Assembly (NCBI RefSeq): GCF_947087965.1
Contig: NZ_CAMUES010000002.1
Span: forward strand, 62,001-126,000
DNA length: 64,000 nt
Direction: 5' to 3'
From: an uncultured Mobiluncus sp.
GTDB lineage: Bacteria > Actinomycetota > Actinomycetes > Actinomycetales > Actinomycetaceae
Shown: positions 34,080-41,364 of the stretch, in pieces
How the letters are laid out: every line of letters starts with the position of its first letter
How positions within the stretch are numbered: the first letter of the stretch is position 1
Made by a program: the position numbers and the translations under genes
The notes under the pieces: generated by a model
What the model saw: only the letters and a program-made list of their open reading frames with translations
What the model was told of the DNA's origin: nothing
Database searches by the model: none

Positions 34080-35273
34080 ATGCTGAAAACTATCGATTCC
34101 TTGGGAGATTTGAGCGGCAAGCGCGTTTTGGTGCGCTGCGACTTTAATGTGCCTCTCAAGGACGGCGTCATTACTGACGATGGGCGTATCCGCGCGGCGC
34201 TGCCCACCCTGCAAAAGTTGCTGGACAGCGGAGCGAAAGTTATCACTATGGCTCACCTGGGGCGTCCTAAAGGCCAGGTTATGCCCGAATTTTCTCTGGC
34301 TCCAGTAGCGCAGCGCCTTGCTGAACTGATTGGGGTCAAGGTCACTTTGGCTGCGGACACGACCGGTGCGGACGCGGAAGCGAAATCTGCCGCCCTGGCC
34401 ACCGGCGAAATCCTTATGCTGGAAAACGTCCGGTTCGACCCTCGTGAAACCTCGAAAGACGACGCCGAACGCGCTGCTTTCGCAGCTGAAATGGCGGCGT
34501 TGGCGGACTGCTACGTGTCCGATGGCTTTGGGGTAGTGCACCGTAAGCAAACCTCGGTTTATGACGTGGCGAAACTGCTGCCCGCAGCGGCTGGTTTCCT
34601 GGTGTTAAAGGAAATTGAGTCCCTGCGCAAGGCTACCGAGAATCCGGAACGGCCTTACACGGTGGTGCTGGGCGGCTCGAAGGTCTCCGACAAACTCGGC
34701 GTTATCGCGAACCTGTTGACAAAAGCCGACACCCTGCTGATTGGCGGCGGTATGGCGTTTACGTTCCTGGCGGCGCAAGGATATGCGGTAGGCAAGTCTC
34801 TGTTGGAATCCGACCAAATTGACACCGTGAAAGGCTACCTGGATCAGGCGAAACAAAACGGCGTTGAACTGGTGCTGCCGGTAGACGTCGTGGTGGCTCC
34901 CGAGTTTAAGGCTGACGCCCCGGCGACCGTAGTGGCCGCCAATGCTATCCCTGAGGACCAGATGGGCCTGGATATCGGGCCGAAATCGGGTGAACTCTTT
35001 GCCGCGAAGATTGCCGAGTCAAAGACCGTGGCTTGGAACGGCCCGATGGGTGTGTTCGAGTTCCCGGCTTTCGCGGGCGGCACGAAAGCGGTAGCAAAGG
35101 CATTGCAGGACGGCACTGCCTTTGGCATCGTGGGCGGCGGGGACTCCGCAGCAGCGGTGCGCCAGCTGGGCTTTGACGAGTCCAAGTTCAGCCACATCTC
35201 AACCGGTGGCGGAGCATCACTAGAATTGTTGGAGGGCAAGGTTTTGCCCGGTATTGAAGTATTGGAGGCCTAA
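34080..35273 (+). CDS. pgk: phosphoglycerate kinase
   Basis: Glycolytic ATP-forming enzyme acting on 1,3-bisphosphoglycerate. 397 residues, normal length. N-terminal substrate-binding motif RVLVRCDFNVPLKDG is at residues 17-31, followed by TMAHLGRPKG, VRFDPRE and DGFGVVHRKQTS; the nucleotide domain has VLGGSKVSDKLGV, GGGMAFTF and the C-terminal GGGDSAAAV with ISTGGGASLELLEGK. GAAAGGAA precedes ATG 34080. tpiA starts two bases after the stop, so pgk and tpiA are coupled. Confidence 0.98.
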   Translation: MLKTIDSLGDLSGKRVLVRCDFNVPLKDGVITDDGRIRAALPTLQKLLDSGAKVITMAHLGRPKGQVMPEFSLAPVAQRLAELIGVKVTLAADTTGADAEAKSAALATGEILMLENVRFDPRETSKDDAERAAFAAEMAALADCYVSDGFGVVHRKQTSVYDVAKLLPAAAGFLVLKEIESLRKATENPERPYTVVLGGSKVSDKLGVIANLLTKADTLLIGGGMAFTFLAAQGYAVGKSLLESDQIDTVKGYLDQAKQNGVELVLPVDVVVAPEFKADAPATVVAANAIPEDQMGLDIGPKSGELFAAKIAESKTVAWNGPMGVFEFPAFAGGTKAVAKALQDGTAFGIVGGGDSAAAVRQLGFDESKFSHISTGGGASLELLEGKVLPGIEVLEA

Positions 35274-35275
35274 GC

Positions 35276-36052
35276 ATGGCACGTATTCCCCTGATGGCAG
35301 GCAACTGGAAGATGAACCTCGACCACCTCGAGGCAATTCAGTTGGTCAATCAGCTGAACCTTGATCTGCAAGATCATCGTCACGACTTTAGCAAGGTGGA
35401 AGTGGCAGTCATTCCGCCGTTTACCGACATTCGTTCGGTACAGACCACCATTGATGGTGACGATATGAAGATTAAGTACGGCGCGCAAGACGTCTCCACT
35501 CACGACAACGGTGCCTACACCGGCGAAGTGTCCACCGCGATGCTGACCAAGCTGGGCTGCACCTATGTGGTGGTGGGTCACTCGGAACGCCGCGAATATC
35601 ACCAGGAAAGCGACGCTGTCGTTAATGAAAAGGCGCGCAAGGTTCTGGCGGCGGGTATGGTACCGATTATCTGCTGCGGCGAGGCTCTGGAGGTGCGTAA
35701 GGCTGGAAAGCACGTTGAGCACGTTTTGGCGCAGATTGCAGCCGCTTTTGACGCTATCCCTACCCCGGACGCCGCCAAGTGTGTGGTCGCCTATGAACCT
35801 ATCTGGGCGATTGGCACGGGCGAGACCGCGACCCCGGAAAACGCTGAGGAAGTTTGTGGGGCTATCCGCGCCAAGCTGGCGGAGCTTTACGGTCAGGAAA
35901 CCGCTGATGGAATCCGCGTCCTCTACGGCGGTTCGGTGAAGTCCGCGAACGTGGCCGAGCTCATGGCTCAACCTAACGTGGACGGCGGCTTGGTCGGCGG
36001 AGCTTCTCTGAAAGCCGAAGAATTTGGCAAGATTTGCCGCCTCGGTGAGTAA
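35276..36052 (+). CDS. tpiA: triosephosphate isomerase
   Basis: Interconverts dihydroxyacetone phosphate and glyceraldehyde-3-phosphate. 258 residues of the (beta/alpha)8 fold. MAGNWKMN at residues 6-13 carries the substrate Lys; the electrophilic His is in VVVGHSERREYH, the catalytic Glu in VVAYEPIWAIGTGETATPEN, and YGGSVKSAN plus the phosphate loop DGGLVGGASL are at the C terminus. A strong terminator follows at 36080. Part of its coding sequence (35771-35857, loop 6 region) recurs in decayed form at 37975-38061, about 2.2 kb downstream. Confidence 0.98.
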   Translation: MARIPLMAGNWKMNLDHLEAIQLVNQLNLDLQDHRHDFSKVEVAVIPPFTDIRSVQTTIDGDDMKIKYGAQDVSTHDNGAYTGEVSTAMLTKLGCTYVVVGHSERREYHQESDAVVNEKARKVLAAGMVPIICCGEALEVRKAGKHVEHVLAQIAAAFDAIPTPDAAKCVVAYEPIWAIGTGETATPENAEEVCGAIRAKLAELYGQETADGIRVLYGGSVKSANVAELMAQPNVDGGLVGGASLKAEEFGKICRLGE

Positions 36053-36079
36053 CGCCACGGCACACACACCCTAAAACTC

Positions 36080-36127
36080 TCCCGGGGAGGCTATTGATAA
36101 TCAGTAGTCTCCCCGGGAAAATTTTTC
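36080..36127 (+). terminator. strong intrinsic terminator after tpiA
   Basis: TCCCCGGGAGA-type stem: TCCCGGGGAGGCTA pairs with TAGTCTCCCCGGGA around TTGATAATCAG, a 14-bp stem with one G-T position, followed by AAAATTTTTCTTT. This ends the gap-pgk-tpiA unit and marks the boundary of the insertion that separates it from secG. Confidence 0.9.
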
Positions 36128-36217
36128 TTTCTGACTGACCGCATCGCGGGGGTGGCATCCCACAGCAAAACAAAGCTATAGTGAATTTTGCACGTCATCG
36201 TGGAAGGAATCTCAATC

Positions 36218-37975
36218 ATGAACGCAAAGGCAGGATTGCTGGCAGCCGTACTGTTCGTGGCCTCATCTGGTGGGGCATATTCCGCGGCCAACGCAACCAC
36301 GTTGGATTTTGAGACAACGCCCCAAGCCCTTCCTTCGGTCCAGGTGGCTAACCAGCAACGTCTGGACGGAGCGGACCGGTACGAAACTGCCGTTAAAATC
36401 AGCCGCACGATTTTTCCCGTTTCGGCGGGCACAGCCGTGCTGGTCAGCGGGGAAAATTATCCTGACGGTCTGGTGGCGGGCGCCACCGCGGCGCGTTTGG
36501 GCGCACCCTTGTTGCTGACCGCTCACTCCAGCCTGCCACCATCGACCGCGGCTGAGTTAAAACGTCTCAATCCGAAGCAAATCCTGCTGGTGGGAGGTTC
36601 GGGTGCAATCGATATGGGGATGGAAAACCGCCTGGAAACAATCCTGCCTGGCGCGAAGCTGCTGCGAGTTTCCGGAGAGGACCGATACCAGACAGCAGCA
36701 GCGGTTTCGCAGCATTTTTGGGGTTCGGAAACTGATTCGGTGATGTTGGTTTCCGGCAACGATTTCCCTGACGCGCTGGTGGCGGGACCGGCTGCGGCCC
36801 GCCTGGGAGCGCCGCTGTTGCTGAGCAACCCCGCGGGATTTGATGCCACAACTGTGACAGAACTGAAACGCCTGAAACCCCAAACCGTTTACGTCATCGG
36901 GAAAAAACTCCCTTCCGACGCCTCAGCCCAGCTCCGGGAATCTCTGCCGGGGGTTTCCCTGGTGCCTGTGGGTGGAACTGACCGTTTCGATACGGCATTT
37001 AATGTTTCCCAGCAGTTCTGGGGTCAAGGCTTTTCCGGGGCGCTGGTAACTTCGGCCCTGAACTTCCCGGATGCTTTGTTCGGGGCGGTTTTGGCAAAAG
37101 CTGCGGGGCTGCCGGTTTTGCTCAGCGGGCCGACGTGCAACAGCCAACCGGTAGTCAAGCGCCTTTCGACTGTGGGGATTAAGATTTTCCTCGGTGGCAC
37201 CGGTGCCGTGTCGAATGAGGCGACAGGAAAAGTGTGCCCGCCACCGGTGCGGCCCACGGATATAGTTCCTGGACAAAACCACATCTATGCCGCGCAAAGC
37301 TACGTTTATCCGGCTGGGCAAGTGCAGGACTGGCTATTGCGCCGCCAAGCCTCGCCGACCTATCCCCAACAAAAAGTCGTGTTCCTGACTTTTGACGATG
37401 GACCCTCCGCCAACACCGCCCAGAACCTGCAGACTTTAGCGAGCCGCGGAGTTCACGCCACTTTCTTTGTGGCGACAAACCAGCTGGGCAGTGCCGCTAC
37501 CCAACAGATTTTGCGCCAAGAACTGCTCAATGGTCATGCGGTGGCGGTGCATACCGCCTCGCATAACTATCAGTATCTATACCCTCGGCGCGTGTGTTCG
37601 CCGGCGAATGTCGGGGCAGATTACGCCCGGGCGGTCGATACGGTGCGTTCGATTTTGGGTCCCCAGTGGGGGACCGGCGCTTTCCGGTATCCGGGAGGAC
37701 AGATGTCGTGGCGCGGCATGGGACCTTGTAACCAGTTGATGGCTTCACGCGCAATGACGTGGATAGATTGGAACGTGGAAATCGGGGACGCGTTGATCCG
37801 GTCGTTGAATGCCAACCAGCTGTTGAATCGGATGCGCTCACAGGTTCCGCATACCGGAAACGTGGCAGTCGTGTTGATGCACGATTCGGCGCCAAAAACT
37901 GCTACCGTTGCGGCACTGCCCAGCATTATCGACTACTTTGTCGCACAGGGCTACAGTTTTGGCGTTATTGGCTAG
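36218..37975 (+). CDS. secreted cell-wall-binding polysaccharide deacetylase (three CWB2 repeats plus NodB domain)
   Basis: Exported enzyme predicted to bind the wall and deacetylate a glycan, probably peptidoglycan. ATG 36218 follows AAGGAA by eight bases and begins a signal peptide (NAKAGLLAAVLFVASSGGAYSA); the frame from 36188 adds ten residues ahead of it. 585 residues. Three cell-wall-binding type 2 repeats cover about 45-345, each with a R-x-x-G-x-DRYxTA or DRFDTA start and a FPDAL motif. The NodB domain is about 385-585: VVFLTFDDGPSANT (metal Asp), HTASH (metal His pair), FRYPGGQMSW and VVLMHDS. All usual catalytic residues are seen. It interrupts the normal tpiA-secG neighbourhood. 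Confidence 0.9.
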   Translation: MNAKAGLLAAVLFVASSGGAYSAANATTLDFETTPQALPSVQVANQQRLDGADRYETAVKISRTIFPVSAGTAVLVSGENYPDGLVAGATAARLGAPLLLTAHSSLPPSTAAELKRLNPKQILLVGGSGAIDMGMENRLETILPGAKLLRVSGEDRYQTAAAVSQHFWGSETDSVMLVSGNDFPDALVAGPAAARLGAPLLLSNPAGFDATTVTELKRLKPQTVYVIGKKLPSDASAQLRESLPGVSLVPVGGTDRFDTAFNVSQQFWGQGFSGALVTSALNFPDALFGAVLAKAAGLPVLLSGPTCNSQPVVKRLSTVGIKIFLGGTGAVSNEATGKVCPPPVRPTDIVPGQNHIYAAQSYVYPAGQVQDWLLRRQASPTYPQQKVVFLTFDDGPSANTAQNLQTLASRGVHATFFVATNQLGSAATQQILRQELLNGHAVAVHTASHNYQYLYPRRVCSPANVGADYARAVDTVRSILGPQWGTGAFRYPGGQMSWRGMGPCNQLMASRAMTWIDWNVEIGDALIRSLNANQLLNRMRSQVPHTGNVAVVLMHDSAPKTATVAALPSIIDYFVAQGYSFGVIG

Positions 37976-38061
37976 CCGCCAAGTGCGTGGTAGCGTGTGA
38001 GCCTATCTGTGCTATCGACACCGATGAGACCGCGACCTCGGAAAAAGCCGAGGAAGTTTTT
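37975..38061 (+). pseudogene. decayed fragment of tpiA (catalytic loop 6 region)
   Basis: These 87 bases align without gaps to tpiA 35771-35857, with 71 of 87 bases identical by my count. In tpiA frame they read AAKCVVACEPICAIDTDETA then TSEKAEEVF, against AAKCVVAYEPIWAIGTGETA in the real gene. Many differences are at third positions, but W-to-C, Y-to-C and G-to-D changes hit the active-site loop, so it is not functional. The match begins at the last base of the deacetylase stop codon. It is best read as the remnant of a duplicated or foreign tpiA 3' segment left by the event that placed the deacetylase gene here. Confidence 0.85.
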
Positions 38062-38098
38062 ATGATGCCAGCCAGTCATCACTGCCTGAGCGGTAATG

Positions 38099-39550
38099 CT
38101 ATTTAGAGTATTTCAGATTCAATCTCTTAACCTCGTCGGCTTTGCCTAGTTTGAACAGGGCGTGAGCAAGCTCATCTTGGGTTATCTCGTTGCCAACTAC
38201 CAGGTGAGGAAGGTATTTTTGGGTGATTAGCGCCTTTCTCTCGAAAGCTGTCAACTTCTGTGAAGCGCGATCCTTCGGGATTCCCGTGCTCGCTTCGTCA
38301 TCATTGAACCATTGCAAAAGGTTTAACACGGTCAGATTCTTGGGGTTGCTGAGCGGCTCGAACTTAAAACCATAAAAGTTTTTAGTCGCCAAAGCTTTCG
38401 CGAATGCGTCGACTTTCTTAAAAGCGTTTTTTGTCCCCAGAGTTTCGGCATCGTGATACATGACTCCGAGCAAAGACTTTTGAGAATCGGACAGTTTATC
38501 GACAAATAGCGCTAGGCGTGGAGCATATTTCTCAAAGGTCTTTGTCCCCGCAGCAAGAACCTTGGGATCCAATTTTTCCGCAACTTTTTTCATTGACTCG
38601 TCCACAGCTGGGCTCTGGTCATATTCGAGATCACTATGTCTCTTGTGTACGCTCGCTGCCTCATCGAATCGACTCAAAATGGCTTTGAGACCGCCAGAGA
38701 ATTTGTCAATAGCCGAGGTATCCTCCATATCGACAATAAAGCATTCCCAATCATATTGAAAGGCTTTGAGGTCGATGCGTTGCAAATCCGAATATCGAGC
38801 TGCTCTTTGATCGTTGATTGCCCGGAAAAGACGTTGACCTTCCTCGGTTCTTTTCATAGCCCAGCGAGTTTGCTCTTTATTGACTGTCGCACTTGAAAAA
38901 TCCTCCAGCTTTCGGTAGAAAGAGCGCCCCGCAAAATCTGAAGAGGCTAAGAATTGGCCTTTAGAGGCTGGAATTTCGTTCTTGCCTGCTGACACGGACT
39001 CGCTCCCGGACTTCATCGCTAGCGAGAACATTTCTTTGATATCAGCCTTAATGCCTCGTTCTTCAGAGCTTGAAAGCCAGAGTTTTTCGCTTCCTTGGTA
39101 GCCTCGCACCCAGCCAGATTGCACCAAATCCGCGTCCCCAGTCGAGATCGCAGAAGCTACGTTACCGATCAGTGTCACGCAGTCATCAGCGAAGGCTGAA
39201 ACTCGATCTCGCATCGCGGTATCGAGAGCGGCAATCAGTTTCGCTTGATTCGCTTTGTAGGTCTCATCAGTTTGTCCAGCCTTAATTATCAAATCGCGCC
39301 GCCGGGCATATTCCTTTGCGAAAGCGTGTAAAGAATTATCGGCACGACGCAATATGTTGTCTACGCTCGCAAAATCCTCAAAAGCCGCTGCGGCCAATTT
39401 AGCAGCATCGCTAATTTCTACATTGTCAGTAATCAGTGAACCTAGATTTAGGCTATCAATCTTGAAACTCGGTGCTGAGTTTATCTGAGTGGAATTAACC
39501 ATCAAATAATCTGGAGGAGGAACATGAGGTCTAATGCCAAAAATGTCCAT
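38099..39550 (-). CDS. unrecognised 483-residue protein, AT-richer than its neighbours
   Basis: I do not recognise this gene. ATG 39550 is preferred (AGTGAGGGA upstream); GTG 39565 would add five residues. The product is hydrophilic, with no signal peptide or membrane segment, rich in Lys, Asp, Ala and Ser and predicted mostly helical. An N-terminal TDNVEISDAAKLAAAAFEDF stretch resembles the ISDAAK-type motif common in flagellar and other secreted-apparatus proteins, but that is weak. Codon use and base composition (high 40s percent G+C by eye) differ from the flanking core genes, and it lies between the tpiA remnant and crcB, inside the tpiA-secG insertion. Transfer from elsewhere is likely. 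A plausible promoter lies just upstream. Confidence 0.8.
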   Translation of the reverse strand: MDIFGIRPHVPPPDYLMVNSTQINSAPSFKIDSLNLGSLITDNVEISDAAKLAAAAFEDFASVDNILRRADNSLHAFAKEYARRRDLIIKAGQTDETYKANQAKLIAALDTAMRDRVSAFADDCVTLIGNVASAISTGDADLVQSGWVRGYQGSEKLWLSSSEERGIKADIKEMFSLAMKSGSESVSAGKNEIPASKGQFLASSDFAGRSFYRKLEDFSSATVNKEQTRWAMKRTEEGQRLFRAINDQRAARYSDLQRIDLKAFQYDWECFIVDMEDTSAIDKFSGGLKAILSRFDEAASVHKRHSDLEYDQSPAVDESMKKVAEKLDPKVLAAGTKTFEKYAPRLALFVDKLSDSQKSLLGVMYHDAETLGTKNAFKKVDAFAKALATKNFYGFKFEPLSNPKNLTVLNLLQWFNDDEASTGIPKDRASQKLTAFERKALITQKYLPHLVVGNEITQDELAHALFKLGKADEVKRLNLKYSK

Positions 39551-39593
39551 GTTAGCTTCCCTCACTTTCTCTTCATCTTGTACAGAGCGCTAT

Positions 39594-39622
39594 AGCATAA
39601 TTTTACGTCTAGAATCTTCAAA
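39594..39622 (-). promoter_or_regulatory. candidate promoter of the unrecognised gene at 38.1-39.6 kb
   Basis: On the - strand, TTTGAA (39622-39617) and TATGCT (39599-39594) are 17 bases apart, 44 bases upstream of ATG 39550. An inverted repeat ACGTCTA/TAGACGT (39605-39611 and 39644-39650) overlaps the upstream side and could be an operator. Matches are moderate only. Confidence 0.45.
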
Positions 39623-39733
39623 AGTACAGGGTTTTTATGTGATTAGACGTGACAAAATCCGGCGCGCAGATGCCCAACACCCGACCCATCAGAAGTCCTC
39701 TCGGTGCCGTGTTAGAGCTTGTCGCTGATACCC

Positions 39734-40228
39734 CTAGGAATGCAGGTTCGGCAGGACGAAAACGCCAGTGTTCAGCGCCACGCCCGCCAGTGCCGCGCCG
39801 ATACAGATAAAAATGACCACACCTATCAGCAGCGTGGCTTTCACGGCGTACACAAAGTCAAACTTGGGCTTCCAGGTATAGCCTATAGTGTCCATGATGG
39901 CGGTGGAAAATGTCGTGTAGGCCCCCAGGAACCCGGCCTGTAGCACGTCCGCCAACGTGTGCGTGGGTAGCTGGGCTTGCAACGGCCCGCCCATGACGAC
40001 ATCGAGCCACGGTGAGGTCGCGACCCAGCCCACCAGGAAACATCCCGTGATGTTGACGAAAATAATTCCCCAGCCGCCCCACAAGCGCTTCCCGGTCACG
40101 GTTTCACTAGGGTGTTTCGCGCTGCGTCGGTCGCGTAACTTGTCGATGAGGTGCGTGGCGAGCTTGTCTATGCCAAAGCGGGCGGCCGCGCCCAGTCCTC
40201 CGCCGAGGGCTATGAAAAGTGGAATCAT
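39734..40228 (-). CDS. crcB: fluoride ion channel CrcB/Fluc, subunit with full TTFS motif
   Basis: Small four-helix membrane protein; Fluc channels export fluoride as dimers. 164 residues. ALGGGLGAAARFGIDKL at the N terminus, FVNITGCFLVGWVAT (the conserved Asn and Gly) near residue 54, and LQAGFLGAYTTFSTAIMDT (the fluoride-lining Phe/Thr/Ser motif) near 92-110 are all present. A hydrophilic loop of about 20 residues (RDRRSAKHPSETVTGKR) between helix 1 and 2 is longer than usual. The ATG overlaps the stop of the upstream crcB by four bases, so a paired, heterodimeric channel is likely. No fluoride riboswitch was found upstream of the pair. Confidence 0.92.
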   Translation of the reverse strand: MIPLFIALGGGLGAAARFGIDKLATHLIDKLRDRRSAKHPSETVTGKRLWGGWGIIFVNITGCFLVGWVATSPWLDVVMGGPLQAQLPTHTLADVLQAGFLGAYTTFSTAIMDTIGYTWKPKFDFVYAVKATLLIGVVIFICIGAALAGVALNTGVFVLPNLHS

Positions 40229-40872
40229 GCTGACCTCCCCGTGCTGGTGGCGCTGGTTCGCGCTGGCTTGGGGTCAGAAGGCCGGGTGGGGGCGTTTTCC
40301 AAAGACTCCGTGGACGACTCGGCGGGAGAATCCGTTGCGGACAAGGGCGGCAGGGAGGTTGGGTCGTTAGCGTTGGGCAGCGTAAAGTCGGCGGGAGAGT
40401 CGCGGTAGATATCGCCGGACACAAAAGCCCGCCGGGTCCCCAGCCACAGCGCAAACAATCCCACCGGCAGAGCCACGGCAAACATGGCAATCAGCTCCAG
40501 CAGATGCCCCAGGTGAAACTGTTGATAAACCACAATCTGCCACACCGGACCCCCGTAAGTCCCCAGTCCACCGCAAAATCCGGTGCCAACCGTCAGCTTC
40601 AGGGCTTGGGTGCGGTGACGATACGGATTGGACACCAAACGACCCGTCAAATATGCCAGCACCACCACCGAAATGAGGTTCAAAATCCAGGTGTCGATGT
40701 TGACTCCGCCGCCCCCGACAATGACCCGGCAAAGGCCCTGGCAGCTTGGCGAGGACGACACACTACGGGCTACCAAAGACCCACCCCAGCGCAGCAACGA
40801 CCCTAGTGCGCCACCGATAAAGACAGCGGTGGTGGCGCTGAGAGGGGATAAATCTTTGGGTGTTGCGGTCAC
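40225..40872 (-). CDS. second CrcB/Fluc-family protein, divergent in the TTFS motif
   Basis: Partner of the downstream crcB. 215 residues. FIGGALGSLLRWGGS at the N terminus and the third-helix motif TVGTGFCGGLGTYGGPVWQI align with the family, but the usual TTFS is GTYG, so the fluoride-lining Phe and Ser are altered. NLISVVVLAYLTGRLV holds the conserved Asn. After four membrane segments there is an extra hydrophilic C-terminal tail of about 70 residues, rich in Ser, Pro and Thr. Heterodimeric Fluc pairs with one degenerate subunit are known in Gram-positive bacteria. It is transcribed divergently from secG. Confidence 0.85.
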   Translation of the reverse strand: MTATPKDLSPLSATTAVFIGGALGSLLRWGGSLVARSVSSSPSCQGLCRVIVGGGGVNIDTWILNLISVVVLAYLTGRLVSNPYRHRTQALKLTVGTGFCGGLGTYGGPVWQIVVYQQFHLGHLLELIAMFAVALPVGLFALWLGTRRAFVSGDIYRDSPADFTLPNANDPTSLPPLSATDSPAESSTESLENAPTRPSDPKPARTSATSTGRSA

Positions 40873-40946
40873 GAAATCATCTTAATACCCGGGTCGTGGT
40901 ATCATTTCAAGGCTGAGTTCGTGAACAGATAAACACAGAGGAAAAC

Positions 40947-41294
40947 ATGTTATTTGCTTTCAACATCGTGGCACAGGTGCTTTTGGTTATCACCTCTCTG
41001 CTGCTGGTTTTGTCCATTTTGATGCACAAGGGTCAAGGCGGCGGTATGTCCGATATGTTCGGCGGTGGCTTGACTTCGGCTATGTCCTCCTCCGGCGTGG
41101 GTCAGCGTAACCTGAATATTTTGACCGTGGTGGTGTCTCTGGTGTGGCTTTTTGCCATCGTGCTGTTCGCCTTCACCATGGATAAGCCGGCGGCGCCTGA
41201 CGCCAAGGCTAATCAGACGCCTACCGCGCCCATTACGGCTCCGGCCAATCCGACCCCGGCTTTGCCGACCAGCCCCGCTCCGGCTCAAAAGTAA
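40947..41294 (+). CDS. secG: preprotein translocase subunit SecG
   Basis: Small membrane component of the Sec translocon. 115 residues. Two membrane segments (about 3-23 and 55-77) flank the conserved MHKGQGGGMSDMFGGG loop, and SSSGVGQRNLNILTVVV follows. The C-terminal ~30 residues are Ala/Pro/Thr-rich, as in other actinobacterial SecG. An AGAGGAAAAC ribosome binding site precedes ATG 40947. In many actinobacteria secG directly follows tpiA; here 4.9 kb of extra genes lies between. Confidence 0.95.
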   Translation: MLFAFNIVAQVLLVITSLLLVLSILMHKGQGGGMSDMFGGGLTSAMSSSGVGQRNLNILTVVVSLVWLFAIVLFAFTMDKPAAPDAKANQTPTAPITAPANPTPALPTSPAPAQK

Positions 41295-41315
41295 GCCGCA
41301 TTAAATCTTATAAGT

Positions 41316-41343
41316 GGAAGCCCCGGAATATTCCGGGGCTTCC
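41316..41343. terminator. perfect 28-base palindrome between secG and tkt
   Basis: GGAAGCCCCGGAAT followed by its exact reverse complement, lying between convergent secG (+) and tkt (-). With a four- to six-base loop it gives an 11-12 bp stem, GGAAGCCCCGG/CCGGGGCTTCC. There is no T-run, but position and symmetry suit a bidirectional terminator. Confidence 0.75.
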
Positions 41344-41364
41344 AGTGGTCTCTGGGGCTTTTGC

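Noticed and set aside
40873..40946. Fluoride riboswitch upstream of the crcB pair
   Set aside because: The short gap on the - strand shows none of the conserved blocks of the crcB RNA motif.
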